Positions 34,672 through 44,586 of a stretch of 51,229 nucleotides of DNA are shown piece by piece. Under the pieces are notes generated by a model that saw only the letters and a list, made by a program, of their open reading frames with translations, was not told where the DNA came from and did no database searches. The stretch comes from Muribaculaceae bacterium (GTDB lineage Bacteria; Bacteroidota; Bacteroidia; Bacteroidales; Muribaculaceae), in NCBI GenBank assembly GCA_017396945.1, contig JAFQKI010000007.1:1-51229 (forward strand), given 5' to 3'. How positions within the stretch are numbered: position 1 is the first letter of the stretch; each line of letters starts with the position of its first letter. Made by a program: the position numbers and the translations under genes.

Positions 34672-35775
34672 TTAAACATTAAAACGGAAGTGCATAATGT
34701 CTCCATCTTGCACAACATATTCTTTGCCTTCAACACTCATTTTTCCGGCTTCTTTAACGGCATTTTCGCTACCGAGAGTTACAAAATCCTCATATTTGAT
34801 TACCTCGGCACGTATAAAGCCTTTTTCAAAGTCGGTGTGAATGATACCGGCACATTGAGGAGCTTTGCTACCACGGAGGAATGTCCACGCGCGCACTTCA
34901 TCGGCTCCGGCGGTAAAGTAGGTTTGTAAATCTAGCAACGCATAAGCCGCACGAATAAGTCGCGACACGCCCGACTCTTCAAGACCAATTTCGGCAAGGA
35001 ATTCTTGACGTTCTTCAAATGTATCGAGTTCGGCGATTTCGCTTTCGGTTTGCGCCGCAACAATAAGGATTTGAGCATTCTCGTTTTTCACCGCCTCGCG
35101 CACCGCTTCAACATATTTATTACCATTGACTGCCGACGCGTCGTCAACGTTACAAACATACATCACCGGTTTATTGGTGAGCAAAAACAATTCCTTTGCA
35201 TATTTTTGTTCATCAACGGTCTCAAATGTCACCGAGCGAGCGGGAAGCCCTTGATCAAGAGCATCTTTGAATTGACGCAACACTTCATATTGCATCTTTG
35301 CAACTTTGTCGCCGCCGGTTTGAGCTTGCTTTTGAGTCTTTGCAATGCGCGCTTCTACGGTTTCAAGGTCTTTAAGTTGCAACTCATAGTCAATAATCTC
35401 TTTGTCGCGAACGGGGTCAACCGTGCCATCGACGTGAGTGATATTGTCGTTGTCAAAACAGCGCAATACGTGTAGGATTGCATCGGTTTCGCGAATGTTG
35501 GCGAGGAATTTATTACCGAGACCTTCTCCTTTAGATGCACCTTTGACCAATCCGGCAATATCAACGATTTCAACGGTTGCCGGAACAACGCTACGAGGTT
35601 GACACATATCAACAAGCTTTGTAAGACGGTCGTCGGGGACTGTAATAACCCCTACGTTTGGCTCGATAGTGCAGAAGGGGAAGTTGGCCGACTGCGCTTT
35701 AGCGTTAGAGAGACAGTTGAAAAGAGTTGACTTGCCTACGTTGGGCAGCCCTACGATACCACATTGAAGTGCCAT
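34672..35775 (-). CDS. ychF: Redox-regulated ATPase YchF (OLA1-type Obg-like P-loop protein)
   Basis: 367 aa, normal length. It has G1 [10 protein letters not shown]3 [10 protein letters not shown], an altered G4 (CNVDD in place of NKxD, the reason the family prefers ATP), and a C-terminal TGS-like domain ([25 protein letters not shown], split by the fold). It binds ribosomes and is linked to stress responses. Monocistronic, with its own consensus promoter. Confidence 0.95.
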   Translation of the reverse strand: MALQCGIVGLPNVGKSTLFNCLSNAKAQSANFPFCTIEPNVGVITVPDDRLTKLVDMCQPRSVVPATVEIVDIAGLVKGASKGEGLGNKFLANIRETDAILHVLRCFDNDNITHVDGTVDPVRDKEIIDYELQLKDLETVEARIAKTQKQAQTGGDKVAKMQYEVLRQFKDALDQGLPARSVTFETVDEQKYAKELFLLTNKPVMYVCNVDDASAVNGNKYVEAVREAVKNENAQILIVAAQTESEIAELDTFEERQEFLAEIGLEESGVSRLIRAAYALLDLQTYFTAGADEVRAWTFLRGSKAPQCAGIIHTDFEKGFIRAEVIKYEDFVTLGSENAVKEAGKMSVEGKEYVVQDGDIMHFRFNV

Positions 35776-35814
35776 TTATAATTGAGTTTAATAGTTTTTA
35801 CTGATTTTTAAGTG

Positions 35815-35845
35815 CAAAGATAGTGCAAGCCGAGCGCAAATACAA
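35815..35845 (-). promoter_or_regulatory. Promoter of ychF
   Basis: On the minus strand TTG (35843-35845), 20 bases, TATCTTTG (35815-35822): full match to the consensus, 39 bases before the ATG. Confidence 0.8.
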
Positions 35846-35882
35846 GAAAAGCGAAATTTTATTTATTGATTTCGGTAATGAA

Positions 35883-35915
35883 AAAGTCGCCGTATCTCAA
35901 CGACAAGGCGACTTT
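35883..35915 (-). terminator. Terminator of the second corrinoid-uptake operon
   Basis: AAAGTCGCC (35883-35891) / GGCGACTTT (35907-35915) with a T run on the minus-strand exit. It closes the long operon that begins at the cobalamin riboswitch near 46.9 kb. Confidence 0.8.
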
Positions 35916-35977
35916 AAAAAGCAGAAAAGAGTTTATTTATATGTGGAGCTTCAATCAGCCCCAATTAAGAATAGGCA

Positions 35978-38900
35978 TTATTTTACCGCAATTTTTACCG
36001 GCAGATTGCCGACATTAACGATGTAAATACCTTCTACAAGATTAATAGGCACAGTATATTGATTATCTCTTGCGGTAAATGAGGTTATTAATTGCCCTGC
36101 AATATCATAAATTGCCACAACTTCACCTTTGCAATTATTCACTGTCAAATTACCATTAATATAGGAAATATAGATATCGCTGATTTCCACATTTTGAATG
36201 CCTACCGTAGGATCATATTCCACAATTACAGGAATGTTTGCGGTAAATGATTTCACTCCATAAGTTTTGTGAGAGATTGACTGTGTCAACTCAACAGTTG
36301 CCACTCCTGACATATTTTCAGGGATAGTAACCACAAGATTATTGTTAATTATCTCAGCATTTGAAATAAGCAGATTATCACTCACATTGGTCACAGTAGT
36401 CGCAAATGTCAAGTTTGTTTTACTTTGAGTATAGTTAAATACCTCAGCAATAGCCAAAGAGTCTGAAACCTCAACTGCAGCCCCCTCTATCAACAATTCG
36501 CATTCGGTGATAGTAGGTTTATAAATGCGAGGAGTGATTGTCAATGTGGCAGTATTTTTCACTGATGCACCATATTTATCGATACATTCCAATGTGAATA
36601 CAAATTCAGTCTTTGCATCAACATCTCCTGTGAATTTCACCTTAGGCGTGATATTACCGTTGGTAGCATAAGTGAGATCGAGCCAGTCAACATCTTCACG
36701 GATATACATTGTGATGTTATCGGTTCCGGGACCTTCTGCATCTGTAAAGCAAGTTGTAAGTTTTGCGGCTGTGCAGCTTTTTACTGATGTTGCACGTTCA
36801 TACATTGCAGAGCTATAACTATATGCTTTCTTCACTGTTGGAGCTTCATTTACCTCTGTTGCCTCCATTAAGTTTATCGCCGTAGGCACCGCATTACAGA
36901 TTGTTTTGGCTTGTATTAAGTCTGTCGATTCAAAGATAGCCAATCCTTGACTGTATGCCACATAATAGCGTTCATAGGTGTTCCCCTCTGATTCAAAAGT
37001 TTCGCCAACAGCAAGAGTAGGAACCATCATGTCGTTAAGCACCATCACAGTCTCGTCGCCAAATGTTTCGTTTTCAAGATTGTATGCGATAAATCCACTA
37101 CCACGAGATACCATAATATTGTTACCTGCAAGAGTTGAAGCACTATGAGGAACTTGCAAAGAGCCGTCTAATGTAGCAGATGTAATAGTAGATGTGTTGT
37201 CCATTGGATTAAACACAACCATTGAAGCAGCTTCGCCATTCACTTCACCGGTAGCAATATAGAGCTTGTCATTGTGGAGATACATTCCTGAAGCGTTGTT
37301 GCCACCATTCAGTTCTAAATTAGTTTCGGTTAATGCCCAAGTTGCAAGATTAATTTTGTTCATCATTGCATTACCATCTTTTGCACACAAGATATAAGCA
37401 ATATCGCCATTGAGGACTAATTGCTTGATTGTACCATTCAATTTGACAGATTTGAATGCCTCAAGGTCGGTGCGATAGAACACTTTGAGCAAATCCCCGT
37501 CACTGACAAGAATTTTATCTTTGTAAGTGACAAGTTGATGTTTGTTGGTTGAAGATAAGGTTGCTTCAGCGATATTCGAACCGTATGCCACATCATAGCG
37601 AGCGATGTTTGTGCCTTGTGTGACATATGCGTATGCTCCATCTGCAAGCACATTGTCGGTTGGCATTTCTGTTAAATCAGAACTGTTTAATAGTTCACCA
37701 ACGTAGGTTCTGTTTTCGTAAGTTTCGGCATCGATACCTTGAAGTTGAGCAATGCCCGTGTATGATCCATTTTCATCGGTACTGTTAACCATTAATAATT
37801 GCTTGCGAGTTGCTTGGTTGTGAGGGCCATATATAATGGGTACTTCAATTGTTGACTTCTTTCCATAGCAAGTAACATTAAATGTGAGAACATCTGAGCC
37901 ATATTCACCTTCGGTAAATTCATAATAAAGGTGGTTGTTATAAAGAGAAACTTTTGCAAATTCATTTTTCGCAGTCACCTCTTCCATATATACAGTAGCA
38001 CCGGTTTCTGTTGAAAAAATATCACTATTAAGCAATTCACCGGTTGACGCACTTGCCGCAATACGAATCGGATTTGCCTCTATTTTAGGAATATCACGAA
38101 CAGTTATTTCAATTTTATCACTCAATGCCGGATTAATCTCCGATACAGCAGTCAGAGTGGTTACACCGGAAGTCAATGCGATAAAACTACCTTTATCTAT
38201 TGTTCCAACTTCGGGATTGCTATTTAACCAAATGTAATTGTCGTAGATAAAACGATTAGATTTTGTTTCGTTTACGTTTTCAGCGTTTTCATCTTCACTT
38301 TCCACATTGATGTAAACTCGTTCTCCCACTACACATGATAATGCATCTCCTTCAGCTCCGGTATTTCCTTCAAGGCTGATAACTACAGCAGTAAGATTAC
38401 ATACCGAAACCTCAAATACTTCTTCGGGAATGCCGTCCATAGCCGAGAAGTGCACCCACACAGTGCCTTTCCCTTTAGCAGTGAAAAATCCTGTGTTGTC
38501 AATTTCGGCAATGGCGTCAACGCCGTCTGTTACAAGCCCCTCTTGATCCATTGTAAGCCACCAACGTTGAGTCGTATTTTCTACTGGGCGACCATTTTTG
38601 AATAAGAACCCTTCATATTGGCAAGTGTGTCCGAGAGGTACTTGCAATTGAGTGATACCTGCATAATTGTAGTAATAATCTTGTGGCACATATTCGGGGT
38701 CGGGTAAGGTGATGGCACAGTTTAATACTTCGGTTGACCATTCGCCAAGCCAACCGGCAATAACTTGCCCTGCAGTATATACTTTTACGAAATCAATCTT
38801 TTCAAGTTCGACATAATTTCCGTCTTTGTCAACAGCCCAACTGATGTCCATACCATCACCCGCAGTTTCGCCAAGAGACGGACGACCATATGGATTTTGT

Positions 38901-40306
38901 GCGATGCGAGAATCATCTTTCACAAAACCTTTATTGTCGCAATATCCAAAGCCAGAATAAGAATAAAACTCGATATAACTTGGTGAACGCATATCAATGC
39001 AACCTCGAATGTTAGTCATTCCGGTGAAAGTTATCGAGTCGCGTGAAATGCATGGATTATACCAACGCATTGATTCATCGGGATTATCTTGATTGTAGAA
39101 ATAATCGGGATAGAAAGTGTGTTTGTGAAAACTGTTTGTTACCACTGCACCATATTCATGTTTAGTTTCTCCGTTTTCTTCCCATTTCATTGCCCAGGGC
39201 ACAGTGTAACGATCATTGTAATGAGGATTGTAGTAGGTGAGTTCTACATTGCGTTTGGTAGTGCTCAGCCAATAGTCGCTACCAGCAAGTTCATACCATT
39301 CGCCATCATCGGGAAGTCCGTTGCCGTTTTTGTCTTCCATAACTTGCACAGCACCGGGTTCGGTCCATACACCTTTTTCGGCAGCGACAAATGAGTTTCC
39401 TTCAACGGTGAAATCCACACCGTAGGGGTTTTGTGGGTTATTGTAAATAGGTTGGTCAAATCCAAAAACAACATATCCACCCAATGCACCAAGACTTAAA
39501 CCGCGTTGGTCTGATTCAAAAAATTCTACCGGATTATCCCACGCTTCTTCTACTCGGAATTGACCAGCAGCAGGTTGGTATTCCAATATCTTTGTGGCAT
39601 AGCAATTGCGAGTAGCATACGCAATAATTTTATTTGAAGAGAACTCAGATCCATCAGATAGGGTAATTGTATATTTTATCGCATCTGAAACAATTTGTTG
39701 AGGTGTACCATTAAGAGTATATTGAATTACTTTATATCCATTTTCTCCGTCAACCAATTCGGCAGTACCATGTTTCAACTCATCGGCATTGTCAAGCGTC
39801 AAAGTGCAAATTGTTTTTTCGTCAGATTTATAGAAGCTGGTATTGCCAATAACATCATAAACTTGAGACGCAATCGAATCGGGATTAATGTACGATTTAA
39901 TGCCAGAGGTAGCCAACCCCGGCACTTTTACGGGGAAAGTGTTTGTGACTGTTTCGCCATTATAGGTAATAGAAACTGTAAACGTTGTTTCACCTTTTAC
40001 ACCTCCCAAACGAGTGAGTTGCATTCTCGTTTGATTCATGTGGGCATTAATAGTACTCAATTTAATGATTGAGTTATCGCCCGAAGATGTAGTGATTGTA
40101 ATGCCATCCATTTGTGAGATGTCGGTTTTAGTCGTAATCTCATCGGGATAGGTAAACAAATTGTAAAAATAGACATAGAAACTCTTGCTTGCGTCAGAGC
40201 CAACTTCCTCATAGGAATACTCCTTGGGAACGAATTGAGAGCTAGCTTGCGCTGTAACTGACGTTACCAGCGACAAAAACAGCATGATAAAGCTAAACTT
40301 TTTCAT
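35978..40306 (-). CDS. 1442-residue secreted multidomain protein in B12 operon (shared surface domain, Ig-like modules, propeller, T9SS-like tail)
   Basis: There is a signal peptide (to about residue 20). Residues about 238-530 are homologous to the central domain of the 409-aa lipoprotein two genes upstream: EYQPAAGQF, LGGYVVFGFD, the Ca2+-loop-like DKNGNGLPDDGEWYELAGS (325-343), ISWAVDKDGN and VYTAGQ...GWLGEWSTEV. About 530-800 read as Ig/BACON-like beta modules. About 820-1160 contain repeated blade-like segments (YAYVTQGTNIARYD, DGDLLKVFYRTDL, YLHNDKLYIATGEV) suggesting a DUF5074/BtuG-like propeller. More Ig-like text follows, then a tail (about 1375-1442) ending VEGIYIVNV, as in T9SS cargo. 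A role in binding or presenting corrinoid is inferred only from the operon. The start lies 1 base after the previous stop. Confidence 0.7.
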   Translation of the reverse strand: MKKFSFIMLFLSLVTSVTAQASSQFVPKEYSYEEVGSDASKSFYVYFYNLFTYPDEITTKTDISQMDGITITTSSGDNSIIKLSTINAHMNQTRMQLTRLGGVKGETTFTVSITYNGETVTNTFPVKVPGLATSGIKSYINPDSIASQVYDVIGNTSFYKSDEKTICTLTLDNADELKHGTAELVDGENGYKVIQYTLNGTPQQIVSDAIKYTITLSDGSEFSSNKIIAYATRNCYATKILEYQPAAGQFRVEEAWDNPVEFFESDQRGLSLGALGGYVVFGFDQPIYNNPQNPYGVDFTVEGNSFVAAEKGVWTEPGAVQVMEDKNGNGLPDDGEWYELAGSDYWLSTTKRNVELTYYNPHYNDRYTVPWAMKWEENGETKHEYGAVVTNSFHKHTFYPDYFYNQDNPDESMRWYNPCISRDSITFTGMTNIRGCIDMRSPSYIEFYSYSGFGYCDNKGFVKDDSRIAQNPYGRPSLGETAGDGMDISWAVDKDGNYVELEKIDFVKVYTAGQVIAGWLGEWSTEVLNCAITLPDPEYVPQDYYYNYAGITQLQVPLGHTCQYEGFLFKNGRPVENTTQRWWLTMDQEGLVTDGVDAIAEIDNTGFFTAKGKGTVWVHFSAMDGIPEEVFEVSVCNLTAVVISLEGNTGAEGDALSCVVGERVYINVESEDENAENVNETKSNRFIYDNYIWLNSNPEVGTIDKGSFIALTSGVTTLTAVSEINPALSDKIEITVRDIPKIEANPIRIAASASTGELLNSDIFSTETGATVYMEEVTAKNEFAKVSLYNNHLYYEFTEGEYGSDVLTFNVTCYGKKSTIEVPIIYGPHNQATRKQLLMVNSTDENGSYTGIAQLQGIDAETYENRTYVGELLNSSDLTEMPTDNVLADGAYAYVTQGTNIARYDVAYGSNIAEATLSSTNKHQLVTYKDKILVSDGDLLKVFYRTDLEAFKSVKLNGTIKQLVLNGDIAYILCAKDGNAMMNKINLATWALTETNLELNGGNNASGMYLHNDKLYIATGEVNGEAASMVVFNPMDNTSTITSATLDGSLQVPHSASTLAGNNIMVSRGSGFIAYNLENETFGDETVMVLNDMMVPTLAVGETFESEGNTYERYYVAYSQGLAIFESTDLIQAKTICNAVPTAINLMEATEVNEAPTVKKAYSYSSAMYERATSVKSCTAAKLTTCFTDAEGPGTDNITMYIREDVDWLDLTYATNGNITPKVKFTGDVDAKTEFVFTLECIDKYGASVKNTATLTITPRIYKPTITECELLIEGAAVEVSDSLAIAEVFNYTQSKTNLTFATTVTNVSDNLLISNAEIINNNLVVTIPENMSGVATVELTQSISHKTYGVKSFTANIPVIVEYDPTVGIQNVEISDIYISYINGNLTVNNCKGEVVAIYDIAGQLITSFTARDNQYTVPINLVEGIYIVNVGNLPVKIAVK

Positions 40307-40307
40307 A

Positions 40308-42140
40308 TTATAAAACTATTTTATAAGATTGGTTTGAAATTTTTACGAGATAAAGATTCCCTTTCGCAAGTCCTGTAATTTGTTCACCATTGTTTACGAT
40401 GATGGATTTTACAAGAGAACCTTGTGCATTGAAGATTTCTACTTGTTGAGGGGTGTCAATGCCGGTAATCATAATGTTGCCCGAAACGGCAAAAACATTA
40501 GCCTTTTCATGCGTATTCATTTGAATTGAGCTTATTTCGGCAGTAACTGAAACAGCGACACTCTTAGTTACAATTTTACCATTAGAATTAAATGCTATTT
40601 CAACAATGGTATTCCCTTTATTCAAAGGAGTAAGCACTAAATTTCCTCTAACGATATCGGCTTTTACAATAGCCGAATTTTCCACATTACTAATGCTTTT
40701 TATAATCGCCGCATTATTGGAATCGTCATCTGTCACCTTATCGGCAAGTGTGATTTCTACCGGATTTTCATCTTCAATAGTTACATCCTCGATATCTTCA
40801 ACTATTGGAGCTTCATTGTCGGGAAAGATAAACATTGCAGGATACCAATAGCGTTTAATCGGTTCTTGATACTGAATCATTTCCCCTTCAGAGTTTATTA
40901 TTGCATATATCCAATCTTGTGTCGCAATGTTTTCTTCTACATAAAGAGACGCATAGATGTTTCCATCTTTAGGGTTACACTGTATTGCTCCACCATAGAA
41001 ATACAATCCGTCAAAAGAGCTATCATATATCTCTTCACAAGCACCTTCGGCATAAGCCTCGTCGGGATTTGCCAGGTCTATATTATCCCAATCAATAGCA
41101 TCTATATTAAACCGATATAGCACACAGTTTCTGAACCAATTTATTTGACCCAGACTTGGATCGGTATATACAAAATAAAGAACGTTTTCGGTGTTGCTCG
41201 CAGTCAAAGTCCCGGCGGTCCAAGCATACCAAGATTGAGGCACTCCACCTGTATCTATTCTCACTTTCTTTGTCTCAAGAGTATATTGGTCAATGCACAT
41301 TAGTTGGGTTCCATTCCAAGCGTCACCATTCCACCCGTATGGATATTTGAGATTATCCTCATAACCCTCTTCTTGATAGTTCACACCTACCCACACATTA
41401 CCATCTTTACTTTGTACCATAGTTGAGAAACAACCTTCAATGATTTTTAGAATTTCATCGGTTTCAGGGTCAATAACAAGTACACCCAAGTCTTGCTTAA
41501 TTGCAAATACATAATCTTGAGTGCGAAGCATCATACCGATTTGATTTTTATACAACGGACCTTGACCATCGGCATTGCTCACCTCATTTCCCGTAATCAA
41601 AGGGTTATCGGTACCTGGAATAATTTTCTCAGAGTCCCACGTAAAAATTTCGCCTTGCTCGTTCCACTTGAAGACATATATGCCATTTGAAGTGCCGACA
41701 TAGAACTTTTTATTATCAACAAAGCACACGCCACGACCATCGGCATCGGATTTATCATTCTCGTTAACCGAAATAAGAGGGTGAACCTCATCGCCAACAG
41801 GTTTTAGCGTGTTTTTATGCAAAATAGCTACACGACCCGACATCATATCGCCCGGTTCACCGGGGTCTTTATCTTGTTTGGCTGTTATTACAATAAAGTC
41901 ACCATAAAGTTGACCATATTGAGAGGTACACCCAAGAGAGTATTCATAATTATTAGCCATCTGCATGATGTAATAATCAATGAGTTCTGTTTCGGGGTTC
42001 CAAAAGTTAAGAGAACTGTTGTTGTGACCATACCAGTCCTCATTCAATACATACACCCCATTGGTGTAATCTTGTGCTTCTGACTGCAACGAACTACTCG
42101 CAACCAATACACTTGCAATTAAAGAACAAAATTTTTTCAT
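40308..42140 (-). CDS. BtuG-like (DUF5074) propeller protein with T9SS-like C-terminal tail
   Basis: 610 aa. It has a cleavable signal peptide (to about residue 22, no lipobox Cys), then NGVYVLNEDWYGHNNSSLNFW, which parallels the opening of both BtuG lipoproteins (LLNEGSMGSNNA). The repeated blades run to about residue 440 and include VFAIKQDLGVLVIDPET and WNGTQLMCIDQYT. An Ig/cadherin-like module follows (about 445-535). The tail (about 545-610) ends with AKGNLYLVKIS, typical of sorting domains. So this is a BtuG-type propeller apparently secreted through T9SS rather than lipid-anchored. Corrinoid binding is inference from homology and operon position. 35 bases separate it from the upstream gene. 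Confidence 0.75.
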   Translation of the reverse strand: MKKFCSLIASVLVASSSLQSEAQDYTNGVYVLNEDWYGHNNSSLNFWNPETELIDYYIMQMANNYEYSLGCTSQYGQLYGDFIVITAKQDKDPGEPGDMMSGRVAILHKNTLKPVGDEVHPLISVNENDKSDADGRGVCFVDNKKFYVGTSNGIYVFKWNEQGEIFTWDSEKIIPGTDNPLITGNEVSNADGQGPLYKNQIGMMLRTQDYVFAIKQDLGVLVIDPETDEILKIIEGCFSTMVQSKDGNVWVGVNYQEEGYEDNLKYPYGWNGDAWNGTQLMCIDQYTLETKKVRIDTGGVPQSWYAWTAGTLTASNTENVLYFVYTDPSLGQINWFRNCVLYRFNIDAIDWDNIDLANPDEAYAEGACEEIYDSSFDGLYFYGGAIQCNPKDGNIYASLYVEENIATQDWIYAIINSEGEMIQYQEPIKRYWYPAMFIFPDNEAPIVEDIEDVTIEDENPVEITLADKVTDDDSNNAAIIKSISNVENSAIVKADIVRGNLVLTPLNKGNTIVEIAFNSNGKIVTKSVAVSVTAEISSIQMNTHEKANVFAVSGNIMITGIDTPQQVEIFNAQGSLVKSIIVNNGEQITGLAKGNLYLVKISNQSYKIVL

Positions 42141-42175
42141 AATGTTATATGAGTATTTTGTGATTTATATTATTA

Positions 42176-43405
42176 TCATGGATTTGGCATAAATGAGTTG
42201 TCAACATGCAAATCTTCGGCACGGCATATTTCGGTAGAAGTTTCCCCAAGCCAACCACACGACTGATTTACTCCGGTAAAGACACGTATAAAATCCACAC
42301 CTTCAAGATGCACATGATTACCATTCTCATCAACTGCCCAATCTATGTTGAAACAACTTTTATCTTCTACCTCATTAGGGTGATTATCGGCATACCCCCA
42401 GTCATAAGCATATAAAACATAATAACTACCAGTACCACTTTCATCAATTCCATTTGACGCCAATTTGGTTCCGGCAAAAGTCATTTCATCCTCATTAATC
42501 CATTTCGGAAAATAATCTTGACGATGATATGAGTTTTTTTCTATATATCCGGTTGTACCATCGTTGGCGATCCATTGAATATAAGAAGAGTCGGTTATGG
42601 GTGATTGCCGTATTGGAGTCGCGACATGATCTGACGGAGTGCGATAATATGTTACTGAATAATTGTGTAATGTTTCCGGCTTATAGTATTCACTACCCGC
42701 AAGTTCATACCACTCATCATCGGGAATGCCATTGCCGTTTTTATCAATTGACACCATCACGATTCCAGGCTCAGCACTACCACCCGATTCTGGTGCATTA
42801 GGATTGGGATTGGCTTCGGCATAGAAAGAATTACCGATAATTTTAAAGTCCATTTCTCCCGGCGCATTCACTACCGTGTGGTCAAATCCAAATGTCACAT
42901 ATCCGCCATATCCTCCTAAAGAAATGAGTACATCATTTTTATCAGAGATACATTCCAAAACCTTTTCACACATTGTTTCTTCTGTATCACCCTCCTCATA
43001 TTTAGGTAGTTCATTAACAAATTGTCCCGGAGCCGGACGATATTCATAAACCTGTGTTATATATCTGCTATAAGCGACTTGTTCGTTCCACACCGTGATT
43101 GTAACATTATGTTCGACCGGGTCGGTTTCGTCAATAATGCTCAATTTTATGTTATAGACTCCGGCATCTTTTTTGACAAAGTATAAATCGCGGTCGGTTG
43201 ATATAACCGAATCATTTCCGTTACTATCTTTCATCGTCCAGAGATACGCGTCTCCGGGAAATTCGGGGTGCAAATGAAGCATTTTCATTCGTTCAACGGC
43301 ATATTCTTCATTTATGCCAAGGCTTACCATCTCAATTTCAGGCTCACAAGCCGAAAGTGTGATTAGCAATATAATTGCAGATAATATATAATTTAACTTC
43401 TTCAT
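42176..43405 (-). CDS. Surface lipoprotein with PKD-like domain in B12 operon
   Basis: 409 aa. Lipobox LSAC with lipidated C20, followed by acidic EPEIE, consistent with surface-exported Bacteroidales lipoproteins. Residues about 25-110 form a PKD-like beta domain (YLWTMKDSNGND, GVYNIKLSIID). Residues about 120-395 are a domain shared with the 1442-aa protein, including GGYGGYVTFGFD, a Ca2+-binding-loop-like DKNGNGIPDDEW (221-232) and GWLGETSTEI. I cannot name this domain with certainty. Its place 9 bases after btuG2 under a cobalamin riboswitch suggests an accessory corrinoid-capture lipoprotein. Confidence 0.7.
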   Translation of the reverse strand: MKKLNYILSAIILLITLSACEPEIEMVSLGINEEYAVERMKMLHLHPEFPGDAYLWTMKDSNGNDSVISTDRDLYFVKKDAGVYNIKLSIIDETDPVEHNVTITVWNEQVAYSRYITQVYEYRPAPGQFVNELPKYEEGDTEETMCEKVLECISDKNDVLISLGGYGGYVTFGFDHTVVNAPGEMDFKIIGNSFYAEANPNPNAPESGGSAEPGIVMVSIDKNGNGIPDDEWYELAGSEYYKPETLHNYSVTYYRTPSDHVATPIRQSPITDSSYIQWIANDGTTGYIEKNSYHRQDYFPKWINEDEMTFAGTKLASNGIDESGTGSYYVLYAYDWGYADNHPNEVEDKSCFNIDWAVDENGNHVHLEGVDFIRVFTGVNQSCGWLGETSTEICRAEDLHVDNSFMPNP

Positions 43406-43414
43406 TATCGGATT

Positions 43415-44575
43415 TTATTTATATAGAAATACCATGTGAGCAGGAATGTCGCCGGTGCGAACACTCCATTTCTTTTTACCCTCTCTGCTATAGCAATGCA
43501 AAGCACCACTTGACACATAATTTTTTGCATCAGTCACATATATATCACCTGTGACAGGATGAACAGTTATTCCATAAGGGACTTCAATATCTTGCTCAGT
43601 TCCATCTGTGATAAAATGGTCTGTCACAAGCTCTTTTGTACGCACATCTATAATACCATAGGCAATATGATTTCGTTCTTCTTGATTATTCCATTCTACG
43701 CTGTAGAAATAGAGTGAATCACCTTGAATGTGCATCTCAGAGCAAGGGATGTCAAGAGTGTCTGTAACAACCATCTTTCGAGAAAATCGGCTTTCTTTTT
43801 CCAATACAAATATCTTGGAACGAATTGATCCATAGTTTCCCCTTGATGTCACCCACAATTTTCCATACTTATCAGCTTCTATGCGATGAAGGTTAATCCC
43901 AACCGGAATTTTCTCAACTTGTGTCATTCCATATTTTTCGACAACAGAGATTGTGTAATCATACTTTGGTACACGATACCCTCCAGAATTGGCGACATAA
44001 ATATATTCGCCTATTATCTCCAACTCGTCGGGCTGATAACCTACTGTACATTTGCCGGTAATCGCGAGTGATGTTGTATCGACTCGATACACTGCGCCTA
44101 ATTGAGCATCGGGATCAATCGCAACCGGACCCACATAGGCTGAGACATAAGCATTTCCTTTATCAAACTTGATATACCGACAATTTGGTATATCAATTTG
44201 CCCAATGCGAGTCAACGTGTGAGCATCCATTACTTCAACTTTGTGAGAACAGTTGATAACCGCATATAGCTTACTGCCATAGATTTGGATATCGTTCCCG
44301 ACATCTCCCAATTCCTTTATGACCGTAGGGTTGCGCTCTGCATACATGTTGCGCACATAATAAGCATTCTTGAAATCCACAAAATCTATTGACGCCTTAT
44401 TACTACCCATATTTCCCTCATTAAGCAGATACATCCCTATAGGGTCAACATCGGTTGTGGGATCAAATGGCAATATGTCATATTCTGTTGGCACCACAAG
44501 TTCATCCTCTCTACAACTCATGGCGCAACCGAATAGCAATGAAAAGAGTATAACCGATAATATATTTTTCCTCAT
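43415..44575 (-). CDS. btuG: BtuG-type cobalamin-binding surface lipoprotein, copy 2
   Basis: 386 aa from the ATG at 44575; the reading frame extends 3 codons further to a TTG that is not preferred. The N-terminal lipoprotein signal has the lipidated Cys at C17 (LLFGC) or C21 (AMSC). The DUF5074 seven-bladed propeller shows MYLLNEGNMGSNKAS, YAVINCSHKVEVMD, NCRYIKFDKGNAYVSAYVGPV, YQPDELEI, YVANSGGY and PYGITVHPVTGDIYVTDA. It aligns over its whole length with copy 1. BtuG proteins in Bacteroides bind cobalamin very tightly and sit as a lid on BtuB. It starts 11 bases after btuB2. Confidence 0.88.
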   Translation of the reverse strand: MRKNILSVILFSLLFGCAMSCREDELVVPTEYDILPFDPTTDVDPIGMYLLNEGNMGSNKASIDFVDFKNAYYVRNMYAERNPTVIKELGDVGNDIQIYGSKLYAVINCSHKVEVMDAHTLTRIGQIDIPNCRYIKFDKGNAYVSAYVGPVAIDPDAQLGAVYRVDTTSLAITGKCTVGYQPDELEIIGEYIYVANSGGYRVPKYDYTISVVEKYGMTQVEKIPVGINLHRIEADKYGKLWVTSRGNYGSIRSKIFVLEKESRFSRKMVVTDTLDIPCSEMHIQGDSLYFYSVEWNNQEERNHIAYGIIDVRTKELVTDHFITDGTEQDIEVPYGITVHPVTGDIYVTDAKNYVSSGALHCYSREGKKKWSVRTGDIPAHMVFLYK

Positions 44576-44586
44576 TAGTTTCAAAA

